A stretch of 64,000 nt of DNA from Haematospirillum sp. H4485 (GTDB lineage Bacteria > Pseudomonadota > Alphaproteobacteria > Rhodospirillales > Rhodospirillaceae). Below, one piece after another: positions 28,586-37,425 of this stretch; positions within the stretch are counted from its first letter, which is position 1, and every line of letters starts with the position of its first letter. Location: contig NZ_JAAVSY010000007.1 of assembly GCF_012102745.1 (NCBI RefSeq), positions 55,172-119,171 of the forward strand, given 5' to 3'. Under the pieces are notes generated by a model. It made no database searches. It worked only from the letters and a program-made list of their open reading frames with translations, and was not told the DNA's origin. The position numbers were made by a program, and so were the translations under genes.

Positions 28586-29226
28586 TACGGAATTCCAGTC
28601 AGTTTATGTATTTGCAGGCTCAGACGCCATTGAGGGAGCTGTTGGCATGTCTGGATGCAGGTTGCGAGTGACTCTGTTGCCGCATGACCATCCATCGGCT
28701 GCAAAAAGAAATGCCGGAATTTCAGCCCGGCCAGATACACAAGGTCCAGCCCCTGTTGAGGCCAGGCCACCTTCAGCTCGTCGCCTTGCGTCAGAACCAG
28801 GTTGGAACCGGCTTTGGGGCTGACACAGATCCAGTCTATTCCATGCGGGGGGTCTTGGGTGCCGTTTGTTTCCACGGCAACCTCCATGCCGGCTTCATGG
28901 AAAGCTTGGACGAGGGATGTGTTCAGTTGCAGGAGAGGCTCCCCTCCTGTGCAGACAACATAGGGAGTACCGCCCAGTCCGGCGTTTTGATCCCAGCATG
29001 CGCGAACCGCGTGGGCCAACGCACGGGCAGAGGTGAATTTACCTCCTCCGGTTCCATTGGTTCCAACAAAGTCGGTGTCGCAGAAAGAGCATGTTGCCGT
29101 GCTGCGATCCTGTTCTCGTCCGCTCCACAAATTACATCCGGAAAAGCGGCAAAAGACAGCAGCCCGACCACTTTGGGCTCCTTCGCCCTGAAGGGTATAA
29201 AACAACTCCTTGATGCTATAGGTCAT
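28585..29226 (-). CDS. queE: 7-carboxy-7-deazaguanine synthase
   Basis: 213 residues from ATG 29226 ([20 protein letters not shown]), the usual QueE start. This radical-SAM enzyme has the long cluster motif of alphaproteobacterial QueE: Cys in CNLWSG, then a 14-residue spacer before [15 protein letters not shown] binds SAM. It forms the deazaguanine ring in queuosine synthesis. The start overlaps the queC stop by four bases (ATGA). Confidence 0.95.
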   Translation of the reverse strand: MTYSIKELFYTLQGEGAQSGRAAVFCRFSGCNLWSGREQDRSTATCSFCDTDFVGTNGTGGGKFTSARALAHAVRACWDQNAGLGGTPYVVCTGGEPLLQLNTSLVQAFHEAGMEVAVETNGTQDPPHGIDWICVSPKAGSNLVLTQGDELKVAWPQQGLDLVYLAGLKFRHFFLQPMDGHAATESLATCIQTCQQLPQWRLSLQIHKLTGIP

Positions 29227-29933
29227 CGGTGGGCAGCCTGCTGCCATGCATCCCACCCTCGTGCCCGAAGTTCGCACGCCGGGCAGGTACCGCATCCATA
29301 GCCCCACGGGTGGCGATGATCGCGGTCGCCGGCATAGCAGGTGTGGGTTTTCTCAAGGATCAGATCTACAAGCTGTCCGCCGCCCAGATCATGGGCCATT
29401 GCCCACGTACCGGCTTTGTCGACCCACATCAGTGGAGTTTCGACAACAAAGCGGCAATCCATGCCAAGATTCAGGGCAACCTGCATCGCTTTCAGAGTAT
29501 CGTCACGGCAATCCGGGTACCCCGAGAAATCAGTTTCGCAAACGCCGGTGACCAAGGTGCGTATTCCGCGCCGGTAGGCAATGGCTGCGGCATAGGTCAG
29601 AAACAAAAGATTGCGGCCTGGCACGAATGTATTGGGAAGTCCGTCGGACCCCGTGCGGAAGGCAACGGTTTCTGTCATGGCGGTCTGACTGATATCCGCC
29701 AGTGAACGGGCGTCGATGCGGTGGTCCACGCCAAGCCGGTTGCCCCAGTGCTTGTGCAGGGACGCAATGGATTCCCGGAAGCTGTGCCGAACTTCCAGTT
29801 CAATGGCATGGCGCTGTCGGTAGTCAAAGCCGACAGTTTCCACCCGTGTATAGCGTTCCAGAGCCCAGGCAAGGCATGTCGCCGAATCCTGACCGCCGGA
29901 GAACAGCACCAAGGCTGCATCATGATCCAGCAT
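29223..29933 (-). CDS. queC: 7-cyano-7-deazaguanine (preQ0) synthase
   Basis: 236 residues. The ATP-pyrophosphatase loop [12 protein letters not shown] is at the N-terminus. The four-cysteine zinc site (CYAGDR...CGTCPAC) is at the C-terminus. It turns carboxydeazaguanine into preQ0 for queuosine in tRNA. It is the first gene of the operon. About 100 bases upstream hold the promoter, and I see no preQ1 riboswitch. Confidence 0.96.
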   Translation of the reverse strand: MLDHDAALVLFSGGQDSATCLAWALERYTRVETVGFDYRQRHAIELEVRHSFRESIASLHKHWGNRLGVDHRIDARSLADISQTAMTETVAFRTGSDGLPNTFVPGRNLLFLTYAAAIAYRRGIRTLVTGVCETDFSGYPDCRDDTLKAMQVALNLGMDCRFVVETPLMWVDKAGTWAMAHDLGGGQLVDLILEKTHTCYAGDRDHRHPWGYGCGTCPACELRARGWDAWQQAAHR

Positions 29934-30041
29934 GGATAAAACCAGATGTGTTCAGGGAACCGAGGGGCACATAGGTAACCCCACCGCCAGTCCGCCGCAA
30001 GCCCCTATAGTACGGGCGACCTGTTCAGCTGTATCAGGATC

Positions 30042-30305
30042 CTACTTTTTCCCGTGCTGCGGTACGGTAAAGGCATTGAAGGTGATCACTGTAAAGGTAT
30101 CGGCAACCCCGGACAGGGTTTGTACCTGCTCGGTGACAAAGCGGCCTGTATCGGTCTCATCCTCAAGATAAAACTTTGCCATCAGATCATAAGCGCTTGA
30201 TATGGAGTAGATCTCGGAGATGTTGGAAATTTTTTCCACGGCTTGCCCCGCAACCCGGTACGCCTGCCCGGGGTTACATTTGATCATGACAAAAACAGGT
30301 TTCAT
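30042..30305 (-). CDS. Stand-alone Lrp/AsnC ligand-binding domain protein
   Basis: 87 residues. The whole protein is one AsnC C-terminal (RAM) domain: VFVMIKCNPGQAYRVAGQAV, ISSAYDLMAKFYLED and VADTFTVITF. The helix-turn-helix of full Lrp proteins is absent. Such proteins form decameric ligand sensors of unsettled role. It sits downstream of secDF on the same strand, with a strong hairpin between. Confidence 0.85.
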   Translation of the reverse strand: MKPVFVMIKCNPGQAYRVAGQAVEKISNISEIYSISSAYDLMAKFYLEDETDTGRFVTEQVQTLSGVADTFTVITFNAFTVPQHGKK

Positions 30306-30321
30306 ATGAAGGCTCCATTAT

Positions 30322-30382
30322 ACCGGATCCTGTCGCCATGCCGCCCTTGCCCCATTCAGGCGGCATGGCCTTGCCATCCGGT
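30322..30382. other. Nested hairpin between secDF and the AsnC-domain gene
   Basis: Outer arms ACCGGAT/ATCCGGT enclose an 11-bp perfect stem (GCCATGCCGCC/GGCGGCATGGC) with a 13-base loop. It starts right at the secDF stop. No clear T-run is seen on the minus strand, so it may be an attenuator, an mRNA-stabilising end or a repeat. Confidence 0.6.
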
Positions 30383-32964
30383 CAGGTTTTGGTGGTTTCC
30401 CGCTCTTCCGACGGTACGAATCCCCCCAGATCGTACGCAGTACTTTTCTTGGATGTATTGTCCCCGTCATCTTGGGGTTGTCGCAGTCTCTCCTCGCCGA
30501 GATACAGAAGAATCGGTGCCGCGATGAAGATCGAGGAGCTTGTCGCCAGGATAATCCCGAACAACAGAACCCAGGCGAACGGTTGCAGGGATTCGCCGCC
30601 AAACAGCGCCAGTGGCAGGATGGCCAGCAGGGTGGAGAAGGACGTGGCAACGGTACGGCTCAGGGTCTCGTTGATCGAGAGGTCGATCAGCTCCCGGAGA
30701 GACATCGCCTTGTAGATACGCAGGTTCTCGCGGACCCTGTCATAGACAACCACCTTGTCATTTATGGAAAAGCCCATCACGGTCAGGATCGCGGCAATGG
30801 CGGGCAAGTTGAACTCGATGCCGGTAAGGGCAAAAAAGCCGACAACCTTGGTGACATCCAGCAGCATGGTTGCCACGGCACCAACGCCAAACGGCCATTC
30901 AAACCGGAACCAGATATAGAGCAGCATGGCAATGGCCGCCAGGCCCAGTGCCAGCATACCATCCCGGAACAGCTCCTCGCTGACCGAGGCACCGATGTTC
31001 TCCACGCGCCGGATGATGGTGCCCGGAATATCAGACTGAAGGGCAGACTGTACGGTTTCCACAACAGCGGCCTGCGCCTTGTCGCCGCCACTCTGACGCT
31101 CCAGGCGGACCAGAATGTCCGTGTCGCTGCCAAAATGTTGCAGTTTAACCGGCCCTATGCCCAGTTTCTCCAGGTTGGTCCGCAGCGTACCGAAATCTGC
31201 CGGTTCAGGAGTTCGGATCTCCACAACCGTTCCACCGGCAAAATCCACGCCGTAGTTCAGTCCCGGAGTAAAGAACAGCACCACAGAGGCCAAGCTGAGA
31301 GCTGCCGACAGGCCCAGGCCAATGTTGCGGCCTTTCATAAAGGCAATACGGGTATCATCGGGAACAAACCGCAGGCGACGCCCGGGATGCAGCTCGGTCG
31401 GCTGGCGTAATCTCAGCCACCGGACGATCAGCATCCGCACCAGCAGGATGGCTGTGAACATCGAGATCAGGATGCCAAGACTGATCGTCACAGCAAAACC
31501 CCGAACAGCCCCTACGCCGACCATATACAGCAAGAGCATCTTGATCAGGGTGGTCGCATTGGCATCGACAATCGTGGCATAGGCCCGTCTGAACCCGGTT
31601 TCGATTGCTCCGGCCGGAACTTTGCCCCGCCGTGTTTCCTCGCGGATACGCTCATTGATCAGGATGTTGGCATCAACGGCCATGCCCAGAGACAGCAGGA
31701 GGCCGGCGATTCCGGGAAGAGTCAGGGTGGCTCCCATGGCAGACAGCGCCCCGATGGCCATGGCCAGGTTGACCAGCAAGGCCATATTGGCATAGAGACC
31801 GAAGCGACCATACGCGGCAGCCATATAGGTGATGACCAAGCCAAAGCCGACCGTCAGGGAAATCATGCCGGCACGGATTGCATCGGCGCCAAGATCCGGC
31901 CCCACAGTCCGTTCCTCGACAACGGTCAGAGGCGCAGGCAGGGCCCCGGCCCGTAGCAGGACAGCCAGATCATTGGCGGAAGCCGCATTGAAGGAGCCGG
32001 AAATCTGCCCCCGTCCCCCGACAATGGGCTCCCGGATCACCGGAGCAGAAATAACCTTTCCGTCCAGAACAATCGCAAAGGGCTTGCCGACATGCCGTGT
32101 GGTGATATCAGCAAAGCGGCGTCCGCCAAAGTCGTTGAAGGCAAAGGTAACAAGCCATTCGCCGGTTCTCTGGTCAACAGTTGGTCGGGCATCGGTCAGG
32201 TGAGACCCATCAACCTCGGCTTGCCGCCGTATCACAATGTGCGATGGTCCGCGTCCGGTGTCCGTCATGGGCAGCCACTGGAAACCGGGTGGGGCGGGTG
32301 TACCCGGACGCAGGGTCTGGTCACCGACCATGTGAAAGCTCATCTTGGCGGTTTGCCCCAGCAGGGCCTTGATCCGGCCGGGGTCTGACTCACCGGGAAG
32401 CTGGACAATAATACGGTCTTCGCCCTGCCGGGCAATCATGGGTTCCCGCGTACCAAGTTCATCGATACGCCGCCGGACAATCTCGATCGATTGTCCGACG
32501 GCCTGCCGTGCCCGTTCTTGCATGGCTGCCGGATTGGGACGCAGCACAATGCGGGTTCCCTCGGCCTCAATCTCGTAATCCCGGTAGGCTGTTCCCCCGA
32601 CACTGACGGCAGAATCCAGTTTTCCCAAGGCATCGAGGGCAGCGGTTTTTTGCCCTGCATCCACCAAGTCGAAGCGAACGGTTCCACCATCAACACCCAG
32701 CCCTGTATAGCGTATCCGTGCATCCCGCAGCAGGTTGCGTGTGCTGTCCACGGTGCCTTCGACCCGTTCCTGTGACAGCGTGTCCAGATCGACCTTCAGC
32801 ATAAGATAGGACCCGCCGCGCAGATCCAGGCCCAGATTGATCCGGGTATCGGGCATCCATGATGGCATGTCCTGTTCCGGAAACAGGTTGGGAAGGCCAA
32901 GAAGAATACCGACCAGGCAGATCGTAATGACCAGTGTTGTTTTTATCTTTGAAAAATAGAGCAT
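30382..32964 (-). CDS. secDF: Fused protein-export membrane protein SecD-SecF
   Basis: 860 residues with about twelve membrane helices. The SecD half covers roughly residues 1-520: DTRINLGLDLRGGSYLML, the P1 domain, then GMAVDANILINERIREE. The SecF half runs from about 540: GLNYGVDFAGGTVVEI, VMGFSINDKVVVYDRVREN. Both signature Asp-containing TM4 motifs are intact. SecDF uses proton flow to pull translocating proteins out of SecYEG. The fusion replaces the usual secD and secF pair, and no yajC is adjacent. Confidence 0.96.
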   Translation of the reverse strand: MLYFSKIKTTLVITICLVGILLGLPNLFPEQDMPSWMPDTRINLGLDLRGGSYLMLKVDLDTLSQERVEGTVDSTRNLLRDARIRYTGLGVDGGTVRFDLVDAGQKTAALDALGKLDSAVSVGGTAYRDYEIEAEGTRIVLRPNPAAMQERARQAVGQSIEIVRRRIDELGTREPMIARQGEDRIIVQLPGESDPGRIKALLGQTAKMSFHMVGDQTLRPGTPAPPGFQWLPMTDTGRGPSHIVIRRQAEVDGSHLTDARPTVDQRTGEWLVTFAFNDFGGRRFADITTRHVGKPFAIVLDGKVISAPVIREPIVGGRGQISGSFNAASANDLAVLLRAGALPAPLTVVEERTVGPDLGADAIRAGMISLTVGFGLVITYMAAAYGRFGLYANMALLVNLAMAIGALSAMGATLTLPGIAGLLLSLGMAVDANILINERIREETRRGKVPAGAIETGFRRAYATIVDANATTLIKMLLLYMVGVGAVRGFAVTISLGILISMFTAILLVRMLIVRWLRLRQPTELHPGRRLRFVPDDTRIAFMKGRNIGLGLSAALSLASVVLFFTPGLNYGVDFAGGTVVEIRTPEPADFGTLRTNLEKLGIGPVKLQHFGSDTDILVRLERQSGGDKAQAAVVETVQSALQSDIPGTIIRRVENIGASVSEELFRDGMLALGLAAIAMLLYIWFRFEWPFGVGAVATMLLDVTKVVGFFALTGIEFNLPAIAAILTVMGFSINDKVVVYDRVRENLRIYKAMSLRELIDLSINETLSRTVATSFSTLLAILPLALFGGESLQPFAWVLLFGIILATSSSIFIAAPILLYLGEERLRQPQDDGDNTSKKSTAYDLGGFVPSEERETTKT

Positions 32965-33114
32965 CAGCAGTGTGTATCCGTCAGGGGGCAGGGGCGGACA
33001 GCCAGATTACAGTAAGGCCGGGATGAGTCCCCGGCCAGATAGGGCAAGATAATATATGGTTTCCAAGTATGCATGCGCTCGGCTTGTATTGATGTCCATG
33101 CCAGAATGTGGGCG

Positions 33115-33897
33115 TCAGTCTACTGCCCGTGCCAGTGAAGGCAAGCCTGCTGACGGCAATATTTGCAGAAAATCTGGTTCGGTCAGGGTGATGAGGTAAC
33201 CTGCGCGCTTTTCAATATAGCCCCGGATCTGCACGTTCCGTCCGGACAGTTTACGGAGGGTCATGCCCGCCCTTTCCAGCCGTCTGGTTGTTGCCGGTGG
33301 CAGAAAGACAGAGAAATCAGTGCGCCAGTCCGCTCCGAAATCCAGATAGGCTCCCTTGTTTGTGCGGGTTGTACGACGCACTATACCCTCCACAATCCGG
33401 AAGGTTCCCTGGTCATCCTGCCCGACTGTATCGGCTTGCTTCAGGATCTTGGCCTGTTGCCACTGTTCGCGGTCTTTCATGCGGGTTCCGGATTCGCGAC
33501 CCAGAAGTTTTCGCGCCGATTCGCCGGCGCCGGGTGTTGGCACAACAAAGGCCAGGCCGGACAGGACCAGTTGTTCTTGTACCCACAGGTCGTCACGCTC
33601 CCTGTAGACATCACCCGAGAGCCTTCCATGCCGATCCGGCAAGGGGGGGGAGGCCGATATGCATATACGCTCACCATCCAGAAGGGTTCTCAGGTAGGGC
33701 AACGTGACAGGGTCTGTGATGGTGTCTATGCCGTCCAGTTTGATGGTTGTGCCATCCTGAAGGGCAATGGATCGCAGGTTTTCTACGCCCCCGAACACCC
33801 CGCACGACCTTTTCGGGCCTGCCTGTGCAGGTATGTGTAACATAAGGCACAGAACAACCTGAAGGCACAGGACTTGGGGAAGAGACCCCGAAAACAT
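33115..33897 (-). CDS. Secreted staphylococcal-nuclease-like protein
   Basis: 260 residues with a signal peptide ending near IPAQA. The first half has the SNase-fold pattern DGTTIKLDGIDT...LLDGERI and LSGDVYRERDDLWVQEQLVLSGLAFV. The second half (KGAYLDFGADWRTDFSVFL, GMTLRKLSGRNVQIRGYIEKRAG) resembles a thermonuclease-associated OB domain. The Arg-Glu-Arg nuclease residues are not clearly conserved, so activity is uncertain. Confidence 0.7.
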   Translation of the reverse strand: MFSGSLPQVLCLQVVLCLMLHIPAQAGPKRSCGVFGGVENLRSIALQDGTTIKLDGIDTITDPVTLPYLRTLLDGERICISASPPLPDRHGRLSGDVYRERDDLWVQEQLVLSGLAFVVPTPGAGESARKLLGRESGTRMKDREQWQQAKILKQADTVGQDDQGTFRIVEGIVRRTTRTNKGAYLDFGADWRTDFSVFLPPATTRRLERAGMTLRKLSGRNVQIRGYIEKRAGYLITLTEPDFLQILPSAGLPSLARAVD

Positions 33898-33983
33898 GAT
33901 GTTTCTTTCCGGTACAGAAAAATAGTCCTTCAGACCTAACCCGAAGCCTTGCGCGGCATCAAGGACCCTGCAATCCTTTCCAT

Positions 33984-34712
33984 GTGAGCGAACATGGCAG
34001 CTCGGGAGTCGGGATCATCAACCAGGTGCGCAAAAGTTACGGCGATACCGGTACCGAGGTCGAGGGTGACCGGACAGGTACTGTCTGCGGCAAGGTCATG
34101 GTTGCAGATGACCATGCCGTTTTCCGCGAAGGGCTGCGCCTTTTGATGGAAGCGCGCGCTTTTTGTGGTGTTGTGCTGGAAGCCTTCGACGGGGATTCTG
34201 CACGTGCAGCCGTGCTGGCGCATCCGGATATTGACCTTGCTGTTCTTGATCTCAACATGCCGGGTATGGAGAGTATGGCTCTCCTGAAAGACCTTCGGTC
34301 CAGCCATCCGGCCTTGGCCATTGTTGTGTTGACGGCTTCGGAGCGGCGGAATGACATGCGGGCGGCCATGGCTGCCGGTGCTACGGGCTATATTCCAAAG
34401 TCCTTTCCAATTAACAAGATCCTTGCTGCCCTGGAAAAGATTCTGGCCGGTGAGAACTTCTTTCCGGCGGATGCCCTTCCAGATGATGGGATACCGCCCG
34501 AGCTTGGCAATATTTCTCTCAGCCCCCGCCAGCGCGAGGTTCTCTCCCTGATTGCGCGAGGCAAGAGCAACAAGGAAATTGCCCGCCTTCTGGATACAGC
34601 CTTGCCTACCGTCAAGAACCATGTCGCCAATATATTCGAGAAACTCGGGACCAGAAATCGGGTTGCGGCTGTCAATCTGGGTCGCAAGGTTGGCCTGATA
34701 CCAGACGAATAG
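33984..34712 (+). CDS. LuxR/NarL-family response regulator
   Basis: 242 residues from GTG 33984. ATG 34098, just before VADDHAVFREGL, is a serious alternative and would give a standard 205-residue protein. The receiver Asp is in LAVLDLNMPGM. The C-terminal GerE helix-turn-helix is LSPRQREVLSLIARGKSNKEIA...TVKNHVANIF. No partner kinase is adjacent. Confidence 0.88.
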   Translation: MSEHGSSGVGIINQVRKSYGDTGTEVEGDRTGTVCGKVMVADDHAVFREGLRLLMEARAFCGVVLEAFDGDSARAAVLAHPDIDLAVLDLNMPGMESMALLKDLRSSHPALAIVVLTASERRNDMRAAMAAGATGYIPKSFPINKILAALEKILAGENFFPADALPDDGIPPELGNISLSPRQREVLSLIARGKSNKEIARLLDTALPTVKNHVANIFEKLGTRNRVAAVNLGRKVGLIPDE

Positions 34713-34795
34713 CCTCTCCTTTCTGGTATGATGCCGTGATGGCAGGACCTGTGGTGCTGCTTCTGGTCTGTTCAGGTCTGGGGATTCTCCAAGAG

Positions 34796-35806
34796 ATGTG
34801 CGCAAAACCTACCCAGCACCACGTTGATTCTGTTGATATCAGAAAGCGTGGAAAGCCATATGATCTGGTCGATACTTATGCATCCGGCTTGCTGGATGTT
34901 GGTGATGGTCATCAGCTTTATTGGGAGGAATGCGGGAATCCGGAAGGTATTCCTGTCGTTTATATTCATGGTGGTCCGGGTGCTGGGTGTGCGCCTGTTC
35001 ATCGTACGTTTTTCAATCCATCACGGTATCGTATTGTCTTGTTCGACCAGAGAGGGGCAGGACGTTCCCTTCCCTATGCTTGTATCCATGCCAATACGAC
35101 CAGGCATTTGATTGATGACATGGAGGCTTTGCGGGTCTTTCTCGGGATTGATCGCTGGCTGCTGTTTGGTGGGTCGTGGGGCAGTACGCTGGCTTTGGCC
35201 TATGGACAGGCTTACCCCGGTCGCGTGCTGGGGTTTGTCTTGCGCGGTGTGTTCCTTTTTACACGTGCAGAGGTAGACTGGTTTCTGAACGGAATGCAGC
35301 ATTTTTACCCCGAAGCAGCCCGCTGTTTTTACGAATTTCTTCCCGAGGATGAGCGGTCTGTCTGTCTGGAGGCAATGTATCGTCGCCTTTGTGATCCAGA
35401 TCCAGCCATTCACGGGCCTGCAGCAGATGCGTGGGCCCGGTACGAGGATGCCTGTGCCCGCTTGGTGCCCCTGCCTTTTATCCCGTCGATTGTTCGTGAA
35501 GATGGGCAAAGATGCAGTCTTGCCATTGCCAGACTGGAGGCCCACTACATGATCCATAAGGGGTTCTTGGCCGAGAACCAGCTGCTGGATTGTCTCGATA
35601 CCGTACGGCATCTGCCCTGCCATATTGTACAGGGGCGCCACGATGTGATTTGTCCGCCGCGTGCGGCATATGCCTTGAACCAAGCGTGGCCGGGCAGTGC
35701 ACTGGTCATGGTTCCCGACAGTGGTCATGCCGCCATGGAAGCCAGTTTGCGCAGTGCGTTGGTTGCCGCTGTTGATACGTTTGCCAATCAGCTTGGGCAG
35801 GGCTGA
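34796..35806 (+). CDS. pip: Proline iminopeptidase
   Basis: 336 residues from ATG 34796. An in-frame start at 34736 would add a short hydrophobic leader unlike cytoplasmic Pip. Alpha/beta hydrolase signatures are the oxyanion HGGPGAG, the nucleophile elbow GGSWGSTLALAYGQ, FDQRGAGRS and a late Asp/His pair (GRHDVICP, DSGHAA). It removes N-terminal proline from peptides. Confidence 0.9.
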   Translation: MCAKPTQHHVDSVDIRKRGKPYDLVDTYASGLLDVGDGHQLYWEECGNPEGIPVVYIHGGPGAGCAPVHRTFFNPSRYRIVLFDQRGAGRSLPYACIHANTTRHLIDDMEALRVFLGIDRWLLFGGSWGSTLALAYGQAYPGRVLGFVLRGVFLFTRAEVDWFLNGMQHFYPEAARCFYEFLPEDERSVCLEAMYRRLCDPDPAIHGPAADAWARYEDACARLVPLPFIPSIVREDGQRCSLAIARLEAHYMIHKGFLAENQLLDCLDTVRHLPCHIVQGRHDVICPPRAAYALNQAWPGSALVMVPDSGHAAMEASLRSALVAAVDTFANQLGQG

Positions 35807-35885
35807 CAAGAAAAACTGGAAAAGAAGTGGATCAGGCTGTTATAAGGACGCGGTTCTTGCCCGTATCGGGCAGGACGTGTGGTAT

Positions 35886-35962
35886 GTCTCCGTAGCTCAG
35901 CTGGATAGAGCACAGGATTCCTAATCCTGGGGCCGTGGGTTCGAATCCCGCCGGGGACACCA
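35886..35962 (+). tRNA. tRNA-Arg (anticodon CCT)
   Basis: 77 bases with encoded CCA. The acceptor GTCTCCG pairs with CGGGGAC. The D-arm is GCTCAGCTGGATAGAGC, the anticodon loop is TTCCTAA and the T-loop is TTCGAAT. Confidence 0.97.
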
Positions 35963-35985
35963 TCATCCTTCTTCCCTATATGATT

Positions 35986-36648
35986 TCAGCGGGTTGAGCT
36001 GATCACGGCCAGAAATTCTCGCCGTGTGGCGCTGTCTTCCCGGAAGGCTCCCAGCATGCGGCTGGTGACCATGTTGACACCCGTTTTGTGAACGCCGCGG
36101 GTTGTCATGCATTGGTGGCTGGCTTCTATGACGACAGCAACACCTTTTGGCTCCAGCACATCCTGTATCGCGCCGGCAATCTGGGCTGTCACTTTTTCCT
36201 GAATTTGCAATCGCTTTGCATACAGATCCACAATCCGGGCCAGCTTCGAGATACCGACAACCCGCCGATCCGGCAGATAGGCAACGTGGGCCCGGCCAAT
36301 AATGGCTGCCAGATGGTGTTCGCAATGGCTTTCGAAGGTGATGTCTTTAAGGACAACCATCTCGTCGTACCCCTCGACCTCTTCAAAGGTGCGACGCAGG
36401 TATTCCTCGGGGTCATTGCCATAACCGGAGCACCATTCCTCCCACGCACGGGCAACGCGGGCAGGCGTTTCAATCAGTCCTTCTCGCGTGGGATCATCCC
36501 CGGCCCACCGCAGCAGGGTGCGCACAGCTTCCTCGGCATCCTGTCGTGAGGGGCGTTCGATGGCCTCGCCCTGTGTGACGGATGACTGAACCGTGGACAG
36601 TGTGCTGGTCGGTGTAGAGCGCAATGTTTCTCTCCGGGGATCGGTCAT
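35986..36648 (-). CDS. folE: GTP cyclohydrolase I
   Basis: 220 residues from ATG 36648, preceded by CAGGTGAAACA. The upstream open frame is discarded. The zinc/active-site motifs are [29 protein letters not shown] and the C-terminal [11 protein letters not shown]. It makes 7,8-dihydroneopterin triphosphate for folate and for the QueD reaction encoded nearby. Confidence 0.96.
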   Translation of the reverse strand: MTDPRRETLRSTPTSTLSTVQSSVTQGEAIERPSRQDAEEAVRTLLRWAGDDPTREGLIETPARVARAWEEWCSGYGNDPEEYLRRTFEEVEGYDEMVVLKDITFESHCEHHLAAIIGRAHVAYLPDRRVVGISKLARIVDLYAKRLQIQEKVTAQIAGAIQDVLEPKGVAVVIEASHQCMTTRGVHKTGVNMVTSRMLGAFREDSATRREFLAVISSTR

Positions 36649-36941
36649 TGTTTCACCTGGGCTGTGCGCGGGCGTCAGGGGACGTTGTTTTCCTGACTGT
36701 CGGATCATGTTCATGCTTGTTGTGTCAAGCAAAAAGCAGGCTTTTGTTTGATGATCAGAGCGGCCTTGCATGTTGAGTCTGTGCCTTGGAGAATTCCCTG
36801 CTCTGTTGTTCCAATCAGGGCGGATTGATCCTCGGGCCACATCGAATGATGTCTATTCACCGTATCTTTCTATTTATGGCCTTGCCAAGAACGTTGGCTG
36901 ACCGTATAGATCCTGTCCTCGAACAAGGATTGTACCTTGGT

Positions 36942-37017
36942 GTGCGGGTGTAGCTCAATGGTAGAGCAGAAGCTTCCCAAGCTTACGACGAGGGTTCGAT
37001 TCCCTTCACCCGCTCCA
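36942..37017 (+). tRNA. tRNA-Gly (anticodon CCC), left attachment site
   Basis: 76 bases with CCA. The acceptor GCGGGTG pairs with CACCCGC, the anticodon loop is TTCCCAA and the T-loop is TTCGATT. Its last 44 bases recur at 47368-47411, so it served as the integration target of the element that follows and was kept intact. Confidence 0.96.
36974..37017 (+). repeat. attL: 44-bp att core inside tRNA-Gly
   Basis: From TTCCCAAGCTTACGAC to the CCA end. It matches 47368-47411 at 42 of 44 positions in the same orientation, as left by tyrosine-integrase insertion into a tRNA 3' end. Confidence 0.88.
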
Positions 37018-37138
37018 AACTTTTCCACAGAAAACCAGTTAGTTAGAGCCGGTCGCAAGGTTGAGCGCTTCGCGTATTCGGGCCTTGAATACGCCTATAG
37101 TACGTTTTCAGCGGGGATTTCGGGGGAGGCGGGGCACC

Positions 37139-37321
37139 TTACTGACATGCCCCGTTCACCCATGCTTCCAGGTCGGAGCGGGTGTACAGGACTACCTTGC
37201 CCCCTGGCCTCCTGAACTTTGGCCCCTTGCTCTGGCTGGCCCAGTTGGCGAGGGTCTTGGGCTGAACATGCAGGAACGCGGCAGCCTGTTCGCGGGTCAT
37301 GTACGTGGACTGAACTTCCAT
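37139..37321 (-). CDS. AlpA/excisionase-type helix-turn-helix protein
   Basis: 60 residues from ATG 37321 (MEVQSTYMTREQAAAFLHV). The MerR-like winged-helix pattern of small phage DNA-binding proteins is clear: REQAAAFLHVQPKTLANW, KFRRPGGKVVLYTRSDLEAW. It lies 120 bases inside the left end of the element, a usual place for an excision or regulatory factor. Confidence 0.75.
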   Translation of the reverse strand: MEVQSTYMTREQAAAFLHVQPKTLANWASQSKGPKFRRPGGKVVLYTRSDLEAWVNGACQ

Positions 37322-37425
37322 ACGGTTCTCCAGAGACGACGAAGCCCGCACGATGGCGGGCCGATGGCGGTTGATGATGTGAAGGGGAAGCTCCCACCCG
37401 CGTGAGCGAGTGAGGGCGGTAGGGG

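Noticed and set aside
29934..30041. preQ1 riboswitch upstream of queC
   Set aside because: No compact hairpin with the A-rich tail typical of preQ1 aptamers could be recognised.
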